64,000 nt of DNA from Roseofilum reptotaenium CS-1145 (GCF_028330985.1 NZ_JAQMUE010000068.1:1-64000); one strand, 5' to 3'; shown: positions 52,900 through 62,012, counted from the first letter of the stretch. The notes: generated from the letters alone by a model not told the origin. Translations and numbers: made by a program.

Positions 52900-53802
52900 T
52901 TAATTTTTAATTGATAAGGGAAAGCCTAACTTCTCCCGTTGCTCCAGATACAGATGGGCTATCTTGCGGGCTAAACTACGGATTCTGCCAATATAGCGCG
53001 TTCGTTCCGTTACAGCGATTACGCCCCTGGCATCGAGTAAATTAAAGCTATGGGAGCATTTAAGTACATAGTCTAAACCGGGAGTAACTAAGCCTTTGTC
53101 AATCAGTTGAGTGGCTTCTTGTTCATAGAGTTCAAATAACTTAAAGAGTAATTCTGGATTAGAGGCTTCAAAATTGTAGGTGCATTGCTCGATCTCCCCT
53201 TGCAGGTGAACATCGCCATAGGTGAGGCGATCGCTCCATTGAATTTCGGTGAGCGCTTCCACATTTTGCAGATACATAGCCAAACGCTCTAAACCATAGG
53301 TGATTTCAATGGCAACGGGATGACAATCAATGCCTCCACATTGCTGAAAATAGGTAAATTGGGTGACTTCCATGCCATCGAGCCAAACTTCCCAACCGAC
53401 TCCCCAAGCGCCTAGGGTGGGAGATTCCCAATTATCTTCGACAAAGCGAATATCGTGATCTTCAGGCTGAATACCGAGAACCCGTAAGGAGTCCAGATAA
53501 AGATCCTGAATGTTATCGGGAGAAGGTTTCATCAGCACTTGATACTGATAATAGTGCTGGTAACGGTTAGGATTTTCTCCATAGCGTCCGTCGGTGGGAC
53601 GACGACAGGGTTCGACATAAGCGACAGACCAAGGTTCTGGCCCGATCGCCCTCAGAAACGTATGGGGACTCATCGTACCTGCCCCTTTCTCCGTATCATA
53701 GGGCTGGACAACCAAACACCCGCGATCGGCCCAAAACTGATTTAAGGTAGCGATGACTGACTGAAAATTCACCCGGAAATTGTCCTCAATCGAATACAAC
53801 AA
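52900..53802 (-). CDS. glyQ: Glycyl-tRNA synthetase alpha subunit
   Basis: 300 residues. The catalytic subunit of the bacterial alpha2beta2 GlyRS. It has [43 protein letters not shown], the class II motif 2 [20 protein letters not shown], and [20 protein letters not shown] (motif 3). The N-terminus [10 protein letters not shown] is 10 residues longer than the usual start; GTG (Val11) is the alternative. The beta subunit gene glyS is not adjacent, the usual situation in cyanobacteria. Confidence 0.96.
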   Translation of the reverse strand: MLYSIEDNFRVNFQSVIATLNQFWADRGCLVVQPYDTEKGAGTMSPHTFLRAIGPEPWSVAYVEPCRRPTDGRYGENPNRYQHYYQYQVLMKPSPDNIQDLYLDSLRVLGIQPEDHDIRFVEDNWESPTLGAWGVGWEVWLDGMEVTQFTYFQQCGGIDCHPVAIEITYGLERLAMYLQNVEALTEIQWSDRLTYGDVHLQGEIEQCTYNFEASNPELLFKLFELYEQEATQLIDKGLVTPGLDYVLKCSHSFNLLDARGVIAVTERTRYIGRIRSLARKIAHLYLEQREKLGFPLSIKN

Positions 53803-53892
53803 TTTCTATTTTCCCTTAAAAGTGTGAGGGGGCGTAACGAGTAATGAACAATGATATACTCCGGATGAAGTTGTCAATGGAGCATACTACCC

Positions 53893-54393
53893 ATGTATGA
53901 AACCTACGGACCAGCCCCTTGGATTAAAACCGATCGCTACGGAATTACCAAAACTCTTCCCCCTGAGACTTCTGTAATTTGGTACAAAGCACTGCTACTG
54001 TGTGCCAATGGAGATGGAGAACTCTCACAACCCGAACGGGATTGGGTCATTGGTCATGCCACAACCTACCACCCTGAGATGAGTGAGAGCCAAATTGATG
54101 AACTGAGAAATTTCAACGGAACTGGCACAACGGATGATATCGAAAAACTCGTATTCAGCGATCCCTTAGCCAAAAAGGGACGTTATGTTCTCGTTTATGA
54201 GGCAATTCAGGCTTCGGCTGCAGATGGGGACTACAGTGACGGAGAAAAAGCGACGATTCGTAAAATGGCGGGCAAGCTCGGAATTGGTGAAGCCAAAGTA
54301 GCAGAACTTGAGAGTTTGTTTGAAGAAGAGAAGGCGTTAAAAGAGAAGCGGATTCGGATCTGGCATCCTGAAGGGATTCCGGGAGAAGACTAG
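53893..54393 (+). CDS. TerB-family protein
   Basis: 166 residues, soluble. Two acidic helical repeats, LLLCANGDGELSQPERDWVI and IQASAADGDYSDGEKATIRK, have the TerB metal-binding pattern (D-G-x-x-x-x-E). The C-terminus is charged (EEEKALKEKRIRIWHPEGIP). TerB domains occur in stress/tellurite systems, but here the protein is alone. Its stop overlaps the O-methyltransferase stop (convergent). Confidence 0.8.
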   Translation: MYETYGPAPWIKTDRYGITKTLPPETSVIWYKALLLCANGDGELSQPERDWVIGHATTYHPEMSESQIDELRNFNGTGTTDDIEKLVFSDPLAKKGRYVLVYEAIQASAADGDYSDGEKATIRKMAGKLGIGEAKVAELESLFEEEKALKEKRIRIWHPEGIPGED

Positions 54394-55412
54394 GGATACA
54401 CCGCTACAATTGCGTCGATCGATGACAAGGGTTGAATGTTAACCAGTTCAAAGCCTGCGCTCTCGAGTAAAGAGGCAAACTCGAATTGAGTCCGTTCTCC
54501 GGGGCCCCCACTTGCTCCTGGTGCGCCATGTACCAACAACATCTGCAAGTTTTTGATGCCAATATAGGGGTTGCGGACTTGGTCATCTTCAATTAGTTCA
54601 AAAATGTATAGCTTGTTGCCAGCGTGCATGGCTTGCCTGACATGGGTGAGAATCGTGAGTGCCTGTTCATCAGAATAGGAATGCAAAATGCGTTTTAGGA
54701 TGCCATCCCCCGGAATATCGGGCAATGTAACCTGCATATCAACTCCGATCGCCTGCAAGCGCGGTCGAACAGAGACACGAGCGATCGTGTCGGGAACATC
54801 AAACAGTTGCCCCTGAATACCTTCGTACTTTTCTAAAATTCCGGTAATGAGCGCCCCATTTCCCCCGGCAATTTCAGCAATCTGTTGGGATTGAGAAAAG
54901 TCAAACCCTTGCAAAATATCCCGAATTTCGACCCGCGACATCGATTCCATCGCGCGATCGAAAGCGGCGGCTAAATCCTGATGTTCTCGTAGGTAATCGT
55001 AGAAGAGGCGATCGCGCCCAAGCTGATAAATACTTTTGCCCGTTTGTAATAGTTCTTTCCACAGAGTACGTCGTTGTTCATGTTTTCTGGACTGGGCTAA
55101 CTGACAGAAGTGATGCCAGGGTCTAAGGGAAAATTCTGAGTTCAGGACTAAATGTTGTGAAACGTCGGTCAGAGAAACCATAGACCGAGAAGGATTAGCA
55201 TCCGGTTCGAGCGCGAATAAGTCAAAATGAGCGAGTCCCCGCAAACAACGATGGAGCGATCGCTGATGAGTGCCGCTTCGCTCCGCTAACTCTGATACAG
55301 ATAAAGAATGGGTGGCAAGATGATCGAATACCCCAAGGCTAATACAGGCCTCCGTAAAGTGGGAGACAATGCGATAGTCTAAAAGGCAAAACATTTGTTG
55401 ATAAGGAATCAT
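54390..55412 (-). CDS. O-methyltransferase, plant-COMT-like family
   Basis: 340 residues. A SAM-dependent enzyme with an N-terminal winged-helix dimerisation part (YRIVSHFTEACISLGVFDHL, LSVSELAERSGTHQRSLHRC) and a Rossmann part with the motif QIAEIAGGNGALITGILEKY, a strand QGQLFDVPDT and KRILHSYSDEQALTIL, where His is the catalytic base of COMT-like enzymes. It is the last gene of the DpgA operon, so it probably methylates phenolic hydroxyls of the polyketide product. The acceptor is inferred from context only. Confidence 0.9.
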   Translation of the reverse strand: MIPYQQMFCLLDYRIVSHFTEACISLGVFDHLATHSLSVSELAERSGTHQRSLHRCLRGLAHFDLFALEPDANPSRSMVSLTDVSQHLVLNSEFSLRPWHHFCQLAQSRKHEQRRTLWKELLQTGKSIYQLGRDRLFYDYLREHQDLAAAFDRAMESMSRVEIRDILQGFDFSQSQQIAEIAGGNGALITGILEKYEGIQGQLFDVPDTIARVSVRPRLQAIGVDMQVTLPDIPGDGILKRILHSYSDEQALTILTHVRQAMHAGNKLYIFELIEDDQVRNPYIGIKNLQMLLVHGAPGASGGPGERTQFEFASLLESAGFELVNIQPLSSIDAIVAVYP

Positions 55413-55430
55413 AAATTATAGCGCTGCGCG

Positions 55431-55456
55431 CTAGGGAATAGGGAATGGGGAATAGG
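55431..55456. repeat. STRR GGGAATA-type array within operon
   Basis: TAGGGAATAGGGAATGGGGAATAGG between dpgB and the O-methyltransferase gene; a short tandem repeat expanding the intergenic gap of an otherwise tightly packed operon. Confidence 0.75.
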
Positions 55457-56158
55457 TTATGTTCTGTCTGACAATTGAGACAGGCATAGATCCTGTACAG
55501 CTAAATAATGTCCGATCGCATCTTCATAAGACGTGGCAAAAGATTCATTGAGGAGTCTACGGGTATTTTGTAATACTTGAGGGTGAATGGGCATCAACGC
55601 CTGCTGAACCTCTTCAATGGTCTGTTCCAATGCAGTCGTTTCACAGGCGAGATCGACAATTCCCAGTGCGATCGCCTCTTCAACAGAAAATTGAGCGCCA
55701 GTAAACAACAAGCGACGAGCAACGCCAATTCCAGTATATTTTGCCAATCGGAACACTCCCATTCCCGGTAAATACCCTTCTTTAACTTCTGGCATTTGAA
55801 AGAGCGATCGCGCCGTCGAGACTCGATAATCGCAAGCAAGAGCAAGTTGAAAGTAAAACCGGGTACAATAGCCATCGATCGCCGCGATGGATGCCCCCGC
55901 AAATCCTTCTAGTCGCCGGAGAACTTTTTCCCATTTGCTACAATCGTCAAATGCAGGTGGTATTGCGATCTGAGATTGCTGAGTATTCAATCCCCAAAAT
56001 ATGATGAGTTGACAAGTCTCGTCATCTTCGAGATCGTTCATTAATACGATCAATTCTGACAAGCAGACTGCATTCAATTGACTTGGATCTGACCATTGCA
56101 AGTTTATATGGGCGATCGTTTCCAGTTTAGTGAGTTTTAATGTGGTGTATTGTGTCAT
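55457..56158 (-). CDS. dpgB: Crotonase-fold DpgB-type protein
   Basis: 233 residues. FDDCSKWEKVLRRLEGFAGA and SIAAIDGYCTRFYFQLALAC, then DYRVSTARSLFQMPEVKEGY match DpgB, the dehydratase-associated partner that raises DpgA output in vancomycin-type dihydroxyphenylglycine synthesis. The crotonase oxyanion segment is degenerate (YCTRFYFQLAL), as in DpgB. The start ATG is 3 bp after the dpgA stop (TAAGGAATG), so the two are translationally coupled. It may be a helper rather than a full hydratase. Confidence 0.82.
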   Translation of the reverse strand: MTQYTTLKLTKLETIAHINLQWSDPSQLNAVCLSELIVLMNDLEDDETCQLIIFWGLNTQQSQIAIPPAFDDCSKWEKVLRRLEGFAGASIAAIDGYCTRFYFQLALACDYRVSTARSLFQMPEVKEGYLPGMGVFRLAKYTGIGVARRLLFTGAQFSVEEAIALGIVDLACETTALEQTIEEVQQALMPIHPQVLQNTRRLLNESFATSYEDAIGHYLAVQDLCLSQLSDRT

Positions 56159-56161
56159 TCC

Positions 56162-57232
56162 TTAGAATTCCCCCAAGCAGCATTCAATGGTCGAACCCGG
56201 TCCCATCGTCATCATGATGACAGACTCTCCCTTTCGAGCAACTCCTTCCTGCAATAGTCGTTCGTGAGAGAAGAGAAAAGAAGCTGACGATAAATTACCA
56301 TAATTTTCCAGGATATGGGTGGTATGGCGCACATCATGCTCGGTAATATTTAAAGCATATTTGATCGAATCGATCACCTTGCGACCCCCGGAATGAATCA
56401 CCCAATGCTGAATATCTCGACGTTTGCGATCGAAGCGATCGAGCAAGCGATCTACGGGGATTTTAACATTGCGTCCCAAAAGATAAGGAATTTGTCGATC
56501 CAAATATAAGGCATAGTGAGTTGCTTGCCAATCAAGCCGTATTGCATCGATCGCCTCAGTAATCAGGTGAGAACTGAAGCCGAGAATTTTGGGCCCAGTG
56601 GATAACTCCAGAAAAGCTCGGCCAGAAACGATCGCCGCACCTGCACCATCTCCAAATAACGAATTGACCACTGCTGCATTTAATGTATCATCGATTGCAT
56701 ACATAGCAGAACACACTTCAACACAAAGGAGGAGACCGATTGCCTCTGGATTGAGGGCACAAAAATTGACGACTGGTTGAAGACCATTTAATCCTGCGTT
56801 GCAACCCATGCCAACAATATCAATCCGTTGAACATTCCGACGCATCCCCATCTCTTTAATGTAAAGTGCGCTCAGGCTTGGACAGAGCAAACCTGTAGTT
56901 GATACGACACTAATATAGTCAATATCTTCAGGATTGAGTCCCGCTTTTTCTAAGGCTTTTTTGATAGCTGACTGTCCGATCTCGAGCGCAATCTGTTTGT
57001 GTTTCTCTAATAAATCACCTTGGCTTTCTTGCAGCCTCTGACCCTCTGGGTTGGGTTTGGGTAAACAAAGGTGACGGGATTTAATATGAGAATTACTGAA
57101 AATTTTGCGAGTTTTTGGATTAGTGATGTTGAAAATTTTTAAGATCTCAGTCTGGGTGTATTTTTGTGGAGGAGTTGCAGTCCCGATCGCAATAAGTCTG
57201 GGGGATCTGGAAGGAATTACGGCAGATTGCAT
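56162..57232 (-). CDS. dpgA: Type III polyketide synthase, DpgA type
   Basis: 356 residues. A homodimeric chalcone-synthase-fold enzyme; DpgA condenses four malonyl-CoA to 3,5-dihydroxyphenylacetyl-CoA. The catalytic triad is Cys144 (GMGCNAGLNGL), His280 (WVIHSGGRKVI) and Asn313 (ENYGNLSSASFL). The block GMGCNAGLNGLQ and the flanking dpgB and dpgD genes favour DpgA over a chalcone/alkylresorcinol synthase, for which the cluster contains no partners. FGDGAGAA and MGPGSTIE are the fold's conserved ends. The product assignment is inference from context. Confidence 0.85.
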   Translation of the reverse strand: MQSAVIPSRSPRLIAIGTATPPQKYTQTEILKIFNITNPKTRKIFSNSHIKSRHLCLPKPNPEGQRLQESQGDLLEKHKQIALEIGQSAIKKALEKAGLNPEDIDYISVVSTTGLLCPSLSALYIKEMGMRRNVQRIDIVGMGCNAGLNGLQPVVNFCALNPEAIGLLLCVEVCSAMYAIDDTLNAAVVNSLFGDGAGAAIVSGRAFLELSTGPKILGFSSHLITEAIDAIRLDWQATHYALYLDRQIPYLLGRNVKIPVDRLLDRFDRKRRDIQHWVIHSGGRKVIDSIKYALNITEHDVRHTTHILENYGNLSSASFLFSHERLLQEGVARKGESVIMMTMGPGSTIECCLGEF

Positions 57233-57261
57233 GAGGGGTTGTGAACTTTATGATGATATCT

Positions 57262-57993
57262 CTATTGTGCCTCTCTTTTTCGCTGGTAGAGCAGTGCTTG
57301 AGCAACGGCTTCGACAGTTTTATCTCCCAAACTACCATGAACGGATTGTATTGCCAGTTTAGCGAGGTGCATTGCCAGGGGGTCTCGCCGAGCCACAGTT
57401 TCGGCAAGGTCAAGGGTGTCCTCCCACACGCGATCGCTAATTTGAGAAACCAGTCCCCATTGTAGGGCGGTGGCACTATCGACTTTTTGCCCAAAGAGAA
57501 CGATCGCTTTTGCCCTCGCTTCGTTCACCAATTTGGTCAGCCGACGAACTCCCCCAGCAGCCGGAATTAAGCCTAAATCAACTTCAGGGAGCGAGAACCA
57601 ACTCGAAGGGCTACAGATGCGAAAATCACAAGCCAGAGCCAATTCTAACCCCCCAGCAATGGCAGGCCCTTGAATCGCTGCGATCGTTGGCCAGGGCGCA
57701 TTAGCCCAATTATCAAAAAGCTGCCGGCTCTGTAAGTTTAATCCATCGGCATAGGAGCGATCGCCTAAACTGGAAATATCGGCACCAGCACAAAACACTT
57801 TCTCTCCGGCTCCCGTCACAATAGCCGCGCGAATGGTGCGATCGCTCGCCGCCTCAGCGTACTGTTCTGCGAACTGGCAAATCATGCCATCATGATAAGC
57901 ATTCGCTTTTTCTGGGCGATCGAGGACGAAGAGAGCGATGTTGTTTCCTTCTCCCACTCGTTTCATTTGCACCGTACCGGAAAGCGTTGTCAT
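57262..57993 (-). CDS. dpgD: Enoyl-CoA hydratase, DpgD type
   Basis: 243 residues from ATG 57993 (MTTLSGTVQMKRVG); a longer frame to 58080 overlaps the aldehyde dehydrogenase and is rejected. Crotonase motifs are CAGADISSLGDRS, the oxyanion QGPAIAGGLELALACDFRI and PEVDLGLIPAAGGVRRLTKL, carrying the catalytic acid position. In Dpg pathways DpgD works with DpgB to dehydrate and aromatise the DpgA product. The gene starts 4 bp after the dehydrogenase stop and 29 bp before dpgA. Confidence 0.85.
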   Translation of the reverse strand: MTTLSGTVQMKRVGEGNNIALFVLDRPEKANAYHDGMICQFAEQYAEAASDRTIRAAIVTGAGEKVFCAGADISSLGDRSYADGLNLQSRQLFDNWANAPWPTIAAIQGPAIAGGLELALACDFRICSPSSWFSLPEVDLGLIPAAGGVRRLTKLVNEARAKAIVLFGQKVDSATALQWGLVSQISDRVWEDTLDLAETVARRDPLAMHLAKLAIQSVHGSLGDKTVEAVAQALLYQRKREAQ

Positions 57994-57997
57994 GAGT

Positions 57998-59581
57998 TTA
58001 AGCCTCTCGGGAAGATGCCCGCGCGATCGCCTCTGCCATATCTGGTAGAGAAACAGTCGAGTCTGCGGGATAAGCTGCACGAGACCACTGTATTAGGTAT
58101 TGAGGGCCGATATTATCATCCACTGAACTGCCTCCGAAAAATCCCGTACCAATCACTGGTCCTCTGGTCAAGTTTGTGGACACGCCACTGGAGCCTTGAA
58201 CCCCTTGGGTATTCACTGAAATCCGGCAGACGGGTAACGCCGCCGCATAACGAGCAACGATCGCCGGATCTTGACTGTGAATCACCGCAGAGTGACCTTT
58301 ACCGATCGTCTCCAACATGGCCACAGCTCTCTCAATTGCCCCCTCTATGCCATCTACCTGAATGTACCCCATCACGGGAAACATTTTCTCTTGGCTGAGG
58401 GGTTCGCGATCGCCCACTGCATCAATTTCGACGAGCAAACTTTTAGTATCCTTCGGGACAGAAAACCCAATTTGTTGAGCAATCCAAAGGGCACTTTTCC
58501 CAATCGCTTCAGGATTTAATCCGGTCTCCAAAAACAGATAGTTGCTTAGTTTTTGGGCGGCCTTATCGGTCACAAAATACCCTCCCGATCGCCCTAAAGC
58601 CTCTTTGAGTTGGGAGTCAATAGTGCGATCGGCCAACACCACCGATTCACAAACACAGGGGAGTGCGTGGTCGAAACTGTTACTGGCAATAATTTGTGCA
58701 GCAGCCCTCTCAATATCAGCCGACTCATGTACAAAACAGGGCACATTCCCCGGTCCCATACCCATGGCAGGATTCCCTGAACTATAAGCCGCACGGACTC
58801 GTTTAGGGCCCCCTGTTGCCAGAATTGTGCTAATTTGGGGGGATTCCATTAAAGAATTGAGTGCTAGAAGGCTCGGTTGACGAATGGTCTGAATTGCACC
58901 AGAGGGTGCCCCTGCTCGTTCAGCAACTTCTGCCATCCAATCTACAACGTGAATCGAGCAATGTTGTGCCGCAGGATGGGGAGAAAAAATAATCGCATTG
59001 CGGGTCATCATACTGATAATGGCCTTGTAATAGACTGTCATCACGGGATTGGTACTGGGGATTAAGCCAGCTATGACTCCTGCGGGTTTTGGAAAACTAA
59101 TGATTTTCTTGTCTTCATCGATCTTAGGCTCGATGAAATCAGCAATGCGATATCGGTTCAGCAATCCGACTGAACAATCTAGATTTTTTTTTACATTATC
59201 CTCAACGTTACCGTAGCCTGTTTCGCTAACCAACCATTGAGCATAAAATTCAGCCTTTTCCTTGCCGGCTTGAACCATTGCCTCAACAATTTGTTGGACT
59301 TGCTCTGTCGTATAACAACTAAAAATATGCGCTGCCCTTTCTGCCCTATCTAATAACCGATTAACTTCCCGTTGAACTCGATCTAATTCTGGCTGATAAT
59401 TCGTACTGCTCACTCCCTTATCTCCGGTCTTACCTGAGTGTTCTCCCTCAATTTTTTTCTTTTGTACCTCAGTAGGGTAACACGATCTCCGGTTTAAGCT
59501 ATTAACTTCAACAACTCTGACCCTGCCTACCCAACAATGATTGGCTGCTGAATTATAGACCCTTAAAAATTGTTTGCACAA
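57998..59581 (-). CDS. Acylating (CoA-dependent) aldehyde dehydrogenase
   Basis: 527 residues in the longest frame; the first about 55 residues (Cys/Arg/Lys-rich) look untranslated or non-homologous, so the true start is probably a later codon such as the GTG before SSTNYQPELDRV. The body fits the AdhE-N/EutE class that converts acyl-CoA to aldehyde with NAD(P)H: NIxSETGYGNVEDNVKKN, ISFPKPAGVIAGLIPSTNPV, TILATGGPKRVRAAYSSGNP, GPGNVPCFV and the catalytic segment FDHALPCVCESVV (Cys309 or Cys311). First gene of the Dpg operon. It would reduce 3,5-dihydroxyphenylacetyl-CoA to the aldehyde (inference) in place of DpgC. Confidence 0.88.
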   Translation of the reverse strand: MCKQFLRVYNSAANHCWVGRVRVVEVNSLNRRSCYPTEVQKKKIEGEHSGKTGDKGVSSTNYQPELDRVQREVNRLLDRAERAAHIFSCYTTEQVQQIVEAMVQAGKEKAEFYAQWLVSETGYGNVEDNVKKNLDCSVGLLNRYRIADFIEPKIDEDKKIISFPKPAGVIAGLIPSTNPVMTVYYKAIISMMTRNAIIFSPHPAAQHCSIHVVDWMAEVAERAGAPSGAIQTIRQPSLLALNSLMESPQISTILATGGPKRVRAAYSSGNPAMGMGPGNVPCFVHESADIERAAAQIIASNSFDHALPCVCESVVLADRTIDSQLKEALGRSGGYFVTDKAAQKLSNYLFLETGLNPEAIGKSALWIAQQIGFSVPKDTKSLLVEIDAVGDREPLSQEKMFPVMGYIQVDGIEGAIERAVAMLETIGKGHSAVIHSQDPAIVARYAAALPVCRISVNTQGVQGSSGVSTNLTRGPVIGTGFFGGSSVDDNIGPQYLIQWSRAAYPADSTVSLPDMAEAIARASSREA

Positions 59582-59638
59582 TGCTAAATTAAGACATTGG
59601 TTTTAATGTAAGGGAGATGACAGGGCAACCTTTTACTT

Positions 59639-60172
59639 ATGCGTATTTATGGTAATCGTGTAATTAAAACCCTTCCCGGTTCTCTGACTCGCCCAACAGT
59701 GGGACGGGTACGGGAGGCGGTATTTAATATTTGGCAAGGTTCGATCGCCGGCTGTCGCTGGTTAGATTTGTGTGCTGGCAGTGGTTCGATGGGAGCCGAA
59801 GCGCTCTGTCGGGGAGCGAGTTGGGTTGTGGGGATTGAGCAGTCTTCTCGCGCTTGTGGGGTGATTCGCCAAAATTGGCAACAGATGGCATCGGCAGACC
59901 AATTTCAGGTGCTTTGTGGGGATGTGCTGAAGCGGGTGCAGCGCTTAGAGGCAGAGAGCTTCGATCGCATTTATTTCGATCCACCTTACCAAAGTTCATT
60001 GTATCAGCCTGTGTTGGAGGCGATCGCCGATCTGCATCTGCTCTGTGATACGGGAGAACTTGCCGTCGAACATTCCCCCCAACTCCCTCCTCCAGATAAG
60101 CTGGATGGCTTAGAAATTCTTCGCCAAAAGATTTATGGCAATAGTGCGGTGACCTTTTATCAAGTCCATTAA
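59639..60172 (+). CDS. rsmD: 16S rRNA (guanine966-N2)-methyltransferase
   Basis: 177 residues. MRIYGNRVIKTLPGSLTRPT and VGRVREAVFNIW are the RsmD opening, WLDLCAGSGSMGAEALCRGA the SAM site and RIYFDPPYQSSLY the DPPY catalytic motif for exocyclic amine methylation. It is divergent from the Dpg operon with a 57-bp gap. The start follows GGGAGATGACAGGGC, a plausible ribosome binding region. Confidence 0.95.
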   Translation: MRIYGNRVIKTLPGSLTRPTVGRVREAVFNIWQGSIAGCRWLDLCAGSGSMGAEALCRGASWVVGIEQSSRACGVIRQNWQQMASADQFQVLCGDVLKRVQRLEAESFDRIYFDPPYQSSLYQPVLEAIADLHLLCDTGELAVEHSPQLPPPDKLDGLEILRQKIYGNSAVTFYQVH

Positions 60173-60213
60173 TCCGGTTAAGGAGCCAAAAACGGGTAAA
60201 TAGGACATAATGT

Positions 60214-60245
60214 GAATGAGGGGTTTCACCCCTCATTCTAGTTTT
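60214..60245 (+). terminator. Intrinsic terminator after rsmD
   Basis: GAATGAGGGG and its exact complement surround a 5-base TTTCA loop, followed by TAGTTTTT. A strong rho-independent terminator 42 bp after the rsmD stop. Confidence 0.85.
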
Positions 60246-60293
60246 TGCGGAAAATCAAGTATTCTAGGTGACAGTTTGTCGGGACAGAGAGTT

Positions 60294-61004
60294 ATGACAC
60301 CAGCACAGCAGATGGCGACCTCAAAACTGAATCGACAGGGTAAATCTCAGCGTCATCTTCGCCTATCTGATAGAGTATCAACAACTCCGGTTGTCGAATC
60401 TGTGGTTTCTATTGGAGAATCTAATCGGCATCTGTACGTGAGCCGCTCTCAGACTTCGTCCGAGAGGATTATCTATCCCTTTGATCGCTTAAGTGAACAA
60501 CCAACGGCCGTGTCTAATCCTGCGGATATCACAGAATCTGGGTTACCGTCCTCTGCTGAGGAGGAAAAGGGAATTTATTTGGATTTAGAAACCTTGCAAG
60601 GGTTTGAAGTGGCTAACCACCAGTTTGAACACTGGGGTATCCAGTTTCGCAATGCGATCGCCCTTCAACCCTCAAATCCTGCCTATCCTCCGAAGTCAGG
60701 AAGCATGGTACTCATTGCTGGCCCCAAAAGTGGTTGGATGGAAGTTCTATTTACTCAGCCTATTCGGGCTGTAAGTTGTTATGTGACTAGCTCGCGACGG
60801 ATTACGTTGACAGGATTTAATAGAGAGAATGAGGCGATCGCCTATACCGAGTTATCAGAAGCGAATTTGGCTACCTTGAAGGGTTCAATTGCTCCTAATG
60901 CCCTGTTGACGTTAATAACAGAGACACCTGATATTTACCGGATTAATTTTTCGGCGTTTGATGGACAATTTAGTGTGGATGATTTTTATTTTTATTGGGA
61001 TTAG
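60294..61004 (+). CDS. Hypothetical protein with C-terminal beta-sandwich
   Basis: 236 residues from ATG 60294; a longer frame from 60216 begins inside the rsmD terminator and is rejected. The N-half (to about 95) is Ser/Thr/Arg-rich and unstructured. The C-half (about 100-236) is strand-rich: LDLETLQGFEVANHQFEHWG, VLIAGPKSGWMEVLFTQPIR, AVSCYVTSSRRITLTGFN and VDDFYFYWD. It resembles jelly-roll domains with an acidic, aromatic end, as in cyanobacterial surface or PEP-CTERM-associated proteins. No signal peptide is evident. Function unknown. Confidence 0.75.
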   Translation: MTPAQQMATSKLNRQGKSQRHLRLSDRVSTTPVVESVVSIGESNRHLYVSRSQTSSERIIYPFDRLSEQPTAVSNPADITESGLPSSAEEEKGIYLDLETLQGFEVANHQFEHWGIQFRNAIALQPSNPAYPPKSGSMVLIAGPKSGWMEVLFTQPIRAVSCYVTSSRRITLTGFNRENEAIAYTELSEANLATLKGSIAPNALLTLITETPDIYRINFSAFDGQFSVDDFYFYWD

Positions 61005-61049
61005 CAATCCATCTTAAGATTGTAAGGTGTTGTTGCTTATTGTTTATGG

Positions 61050-62012
61050 ATGTCTTCTAAACTTTTGAAGCAGTTTAGCGATCGCCTCTGGAGCGATCCA
61101 CCATTGCGAGATCGGTTTATCCAAGCGTTCGATCAGCCACCTCCTTTACATCCCTGTATTCTCTGGTGTGAAGACCCTCCTTCAGAGCGTCCGTTTACCG
61201 TGGAACCGCCTCAACCCTGGCAACCGGAGCGGGTGGATCGACTCAGTTTAGGAGCGCAACCGGGAAAACATTCCGCCCACGATCGTGGAGCCTATTATTG
61301 TCTGGACTTTTCTTCTGTGTTTGCAGCATCTCCTCTGTTGCAACTTTCCGATATTAAAACGGCGATCGATGTTTGTGCCGCTCCAGGAGGTAAAAGTTTA
61401 TTCACCTGGCATAATCTGCAACCGGACTTACTGCTGTGCAATGAAGTTGTCGGTAAGCGTCTGGGAACCCTCATGGCTAACTTAAGGCGGTGTCAAGTTG
61501 CTAACCTTTCAGAGCAGCAGGTGAGGACAAGCATTATCGCCACCCAACTCGACCCCCAACTGCTTGCCCAAGACTTTTCCCAAGCCTTCCAACTCGTCCT
61601 CGTCGATGCCCCCTGTAGCGGTCAATCCCTACTTTTGAAACAGAAAAAAGTCCCCGGATGTTTCCATAAAGTCACCCTGAACCGCAACGCAAACCGGCAA
61701 AAACGCATCATCGGCAATGCCGCCCAATTGGTCGCTCCTCAAGGCTATCTTCTCTACATGACTTGCACCTATTCCCTCGAAGAAAATGAGCAAATTTGTC
61801 AGTGGTTACTGAAAAAATATCCCCACTTTCAATCCGTCCCTGTTCCCCATCTTCTCGATTACCAATCCCATCTCACTCATCTTCCTTGCTATCGCCTCTG
61901 GCCTCACCAAGGGCTAGGCGCAGGTGCATTTACTGCCCTGTTTCAAAACCAGAATTTAGGGGAAATTACAGCGATTTCTAGAGAAGATTTAGCCGCCATT
62001 AATCGATTATAG
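61050..62012 (+). CDS. RsmB/NOP2-family RNA (cytosine-C5) methyltransferase
   Basis: 320 residues. ALGAQPGKHSAHDRGAYYCL, the SAM motif AIDVCAAPGGKSLFTWH, the catalytic VDAPCSGQSLLLK (Cys) and MTCTYSLEENEQIC (second Cys) are the NOP2/Sun signature. It methylates C5 of a cytosine in rRNA or tRNA. The N-terminal RNA-binding part is reduced (about 75 residues), so this is a short member rather than full-length RsmB with a NusB domain. The exact target is unknown. Alternative start ATG 61046 is out of frame. Confidence 0.9.
   Translation: MSSKLLKQFSDRLWSDPPLRDRFIQAFDQPPPLHPCILWCEDPPSERPFTVEPPQPWQPERVDRLSLGAQPGKHSAHDRGAYYCLDFSSVFAASPLLQLSDIKTAIDVCAAPGGKSLFTWHNLQPDLLLCNEVVGKRLGTLMANLRRCQVANLSEQQVRTSIIATQLDPQLLAQDFSQAFQLVLVDAPCSGQSLLLKQKKVPGCFHKVTLNRNANRQKRIIGNAAQLVAPQGYLLYMTCTYSLEENEQICQWLLKKYPHFQSVPVPHLLDYQSHLTHLPCYRLWPHQGLGAGAFTALFQNQNLGEITAISREDLAAINRL

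Noticed and set aside
53460-53800. Longer use of plus-strand frames near glyQ
   Set aside because: The glyQ class II synthetase motifs are on the minus strand; the plus frame is non-coding.
56162-57232. Chalcone or alkylresorcinol synthase
   Set aside because: DpgB and DpgD homologues are coupled to it and no P450 or oxidase partner of alkylresorcinol clusters is present.
57892-58398. 168-residue plus-strand ORF opposite the aldehyde dehydrogenase
   Set aside because: It is an antisense shadow of the dehydrogenase; its composition (Ser/Pro/Arg-rich) is typical of shadow frames.
59724-60236. 170-residue minus-strand ORF opposite rsmD
   Set aside because: It mirrors the rsmD reading frame and contains no recognisable domain.
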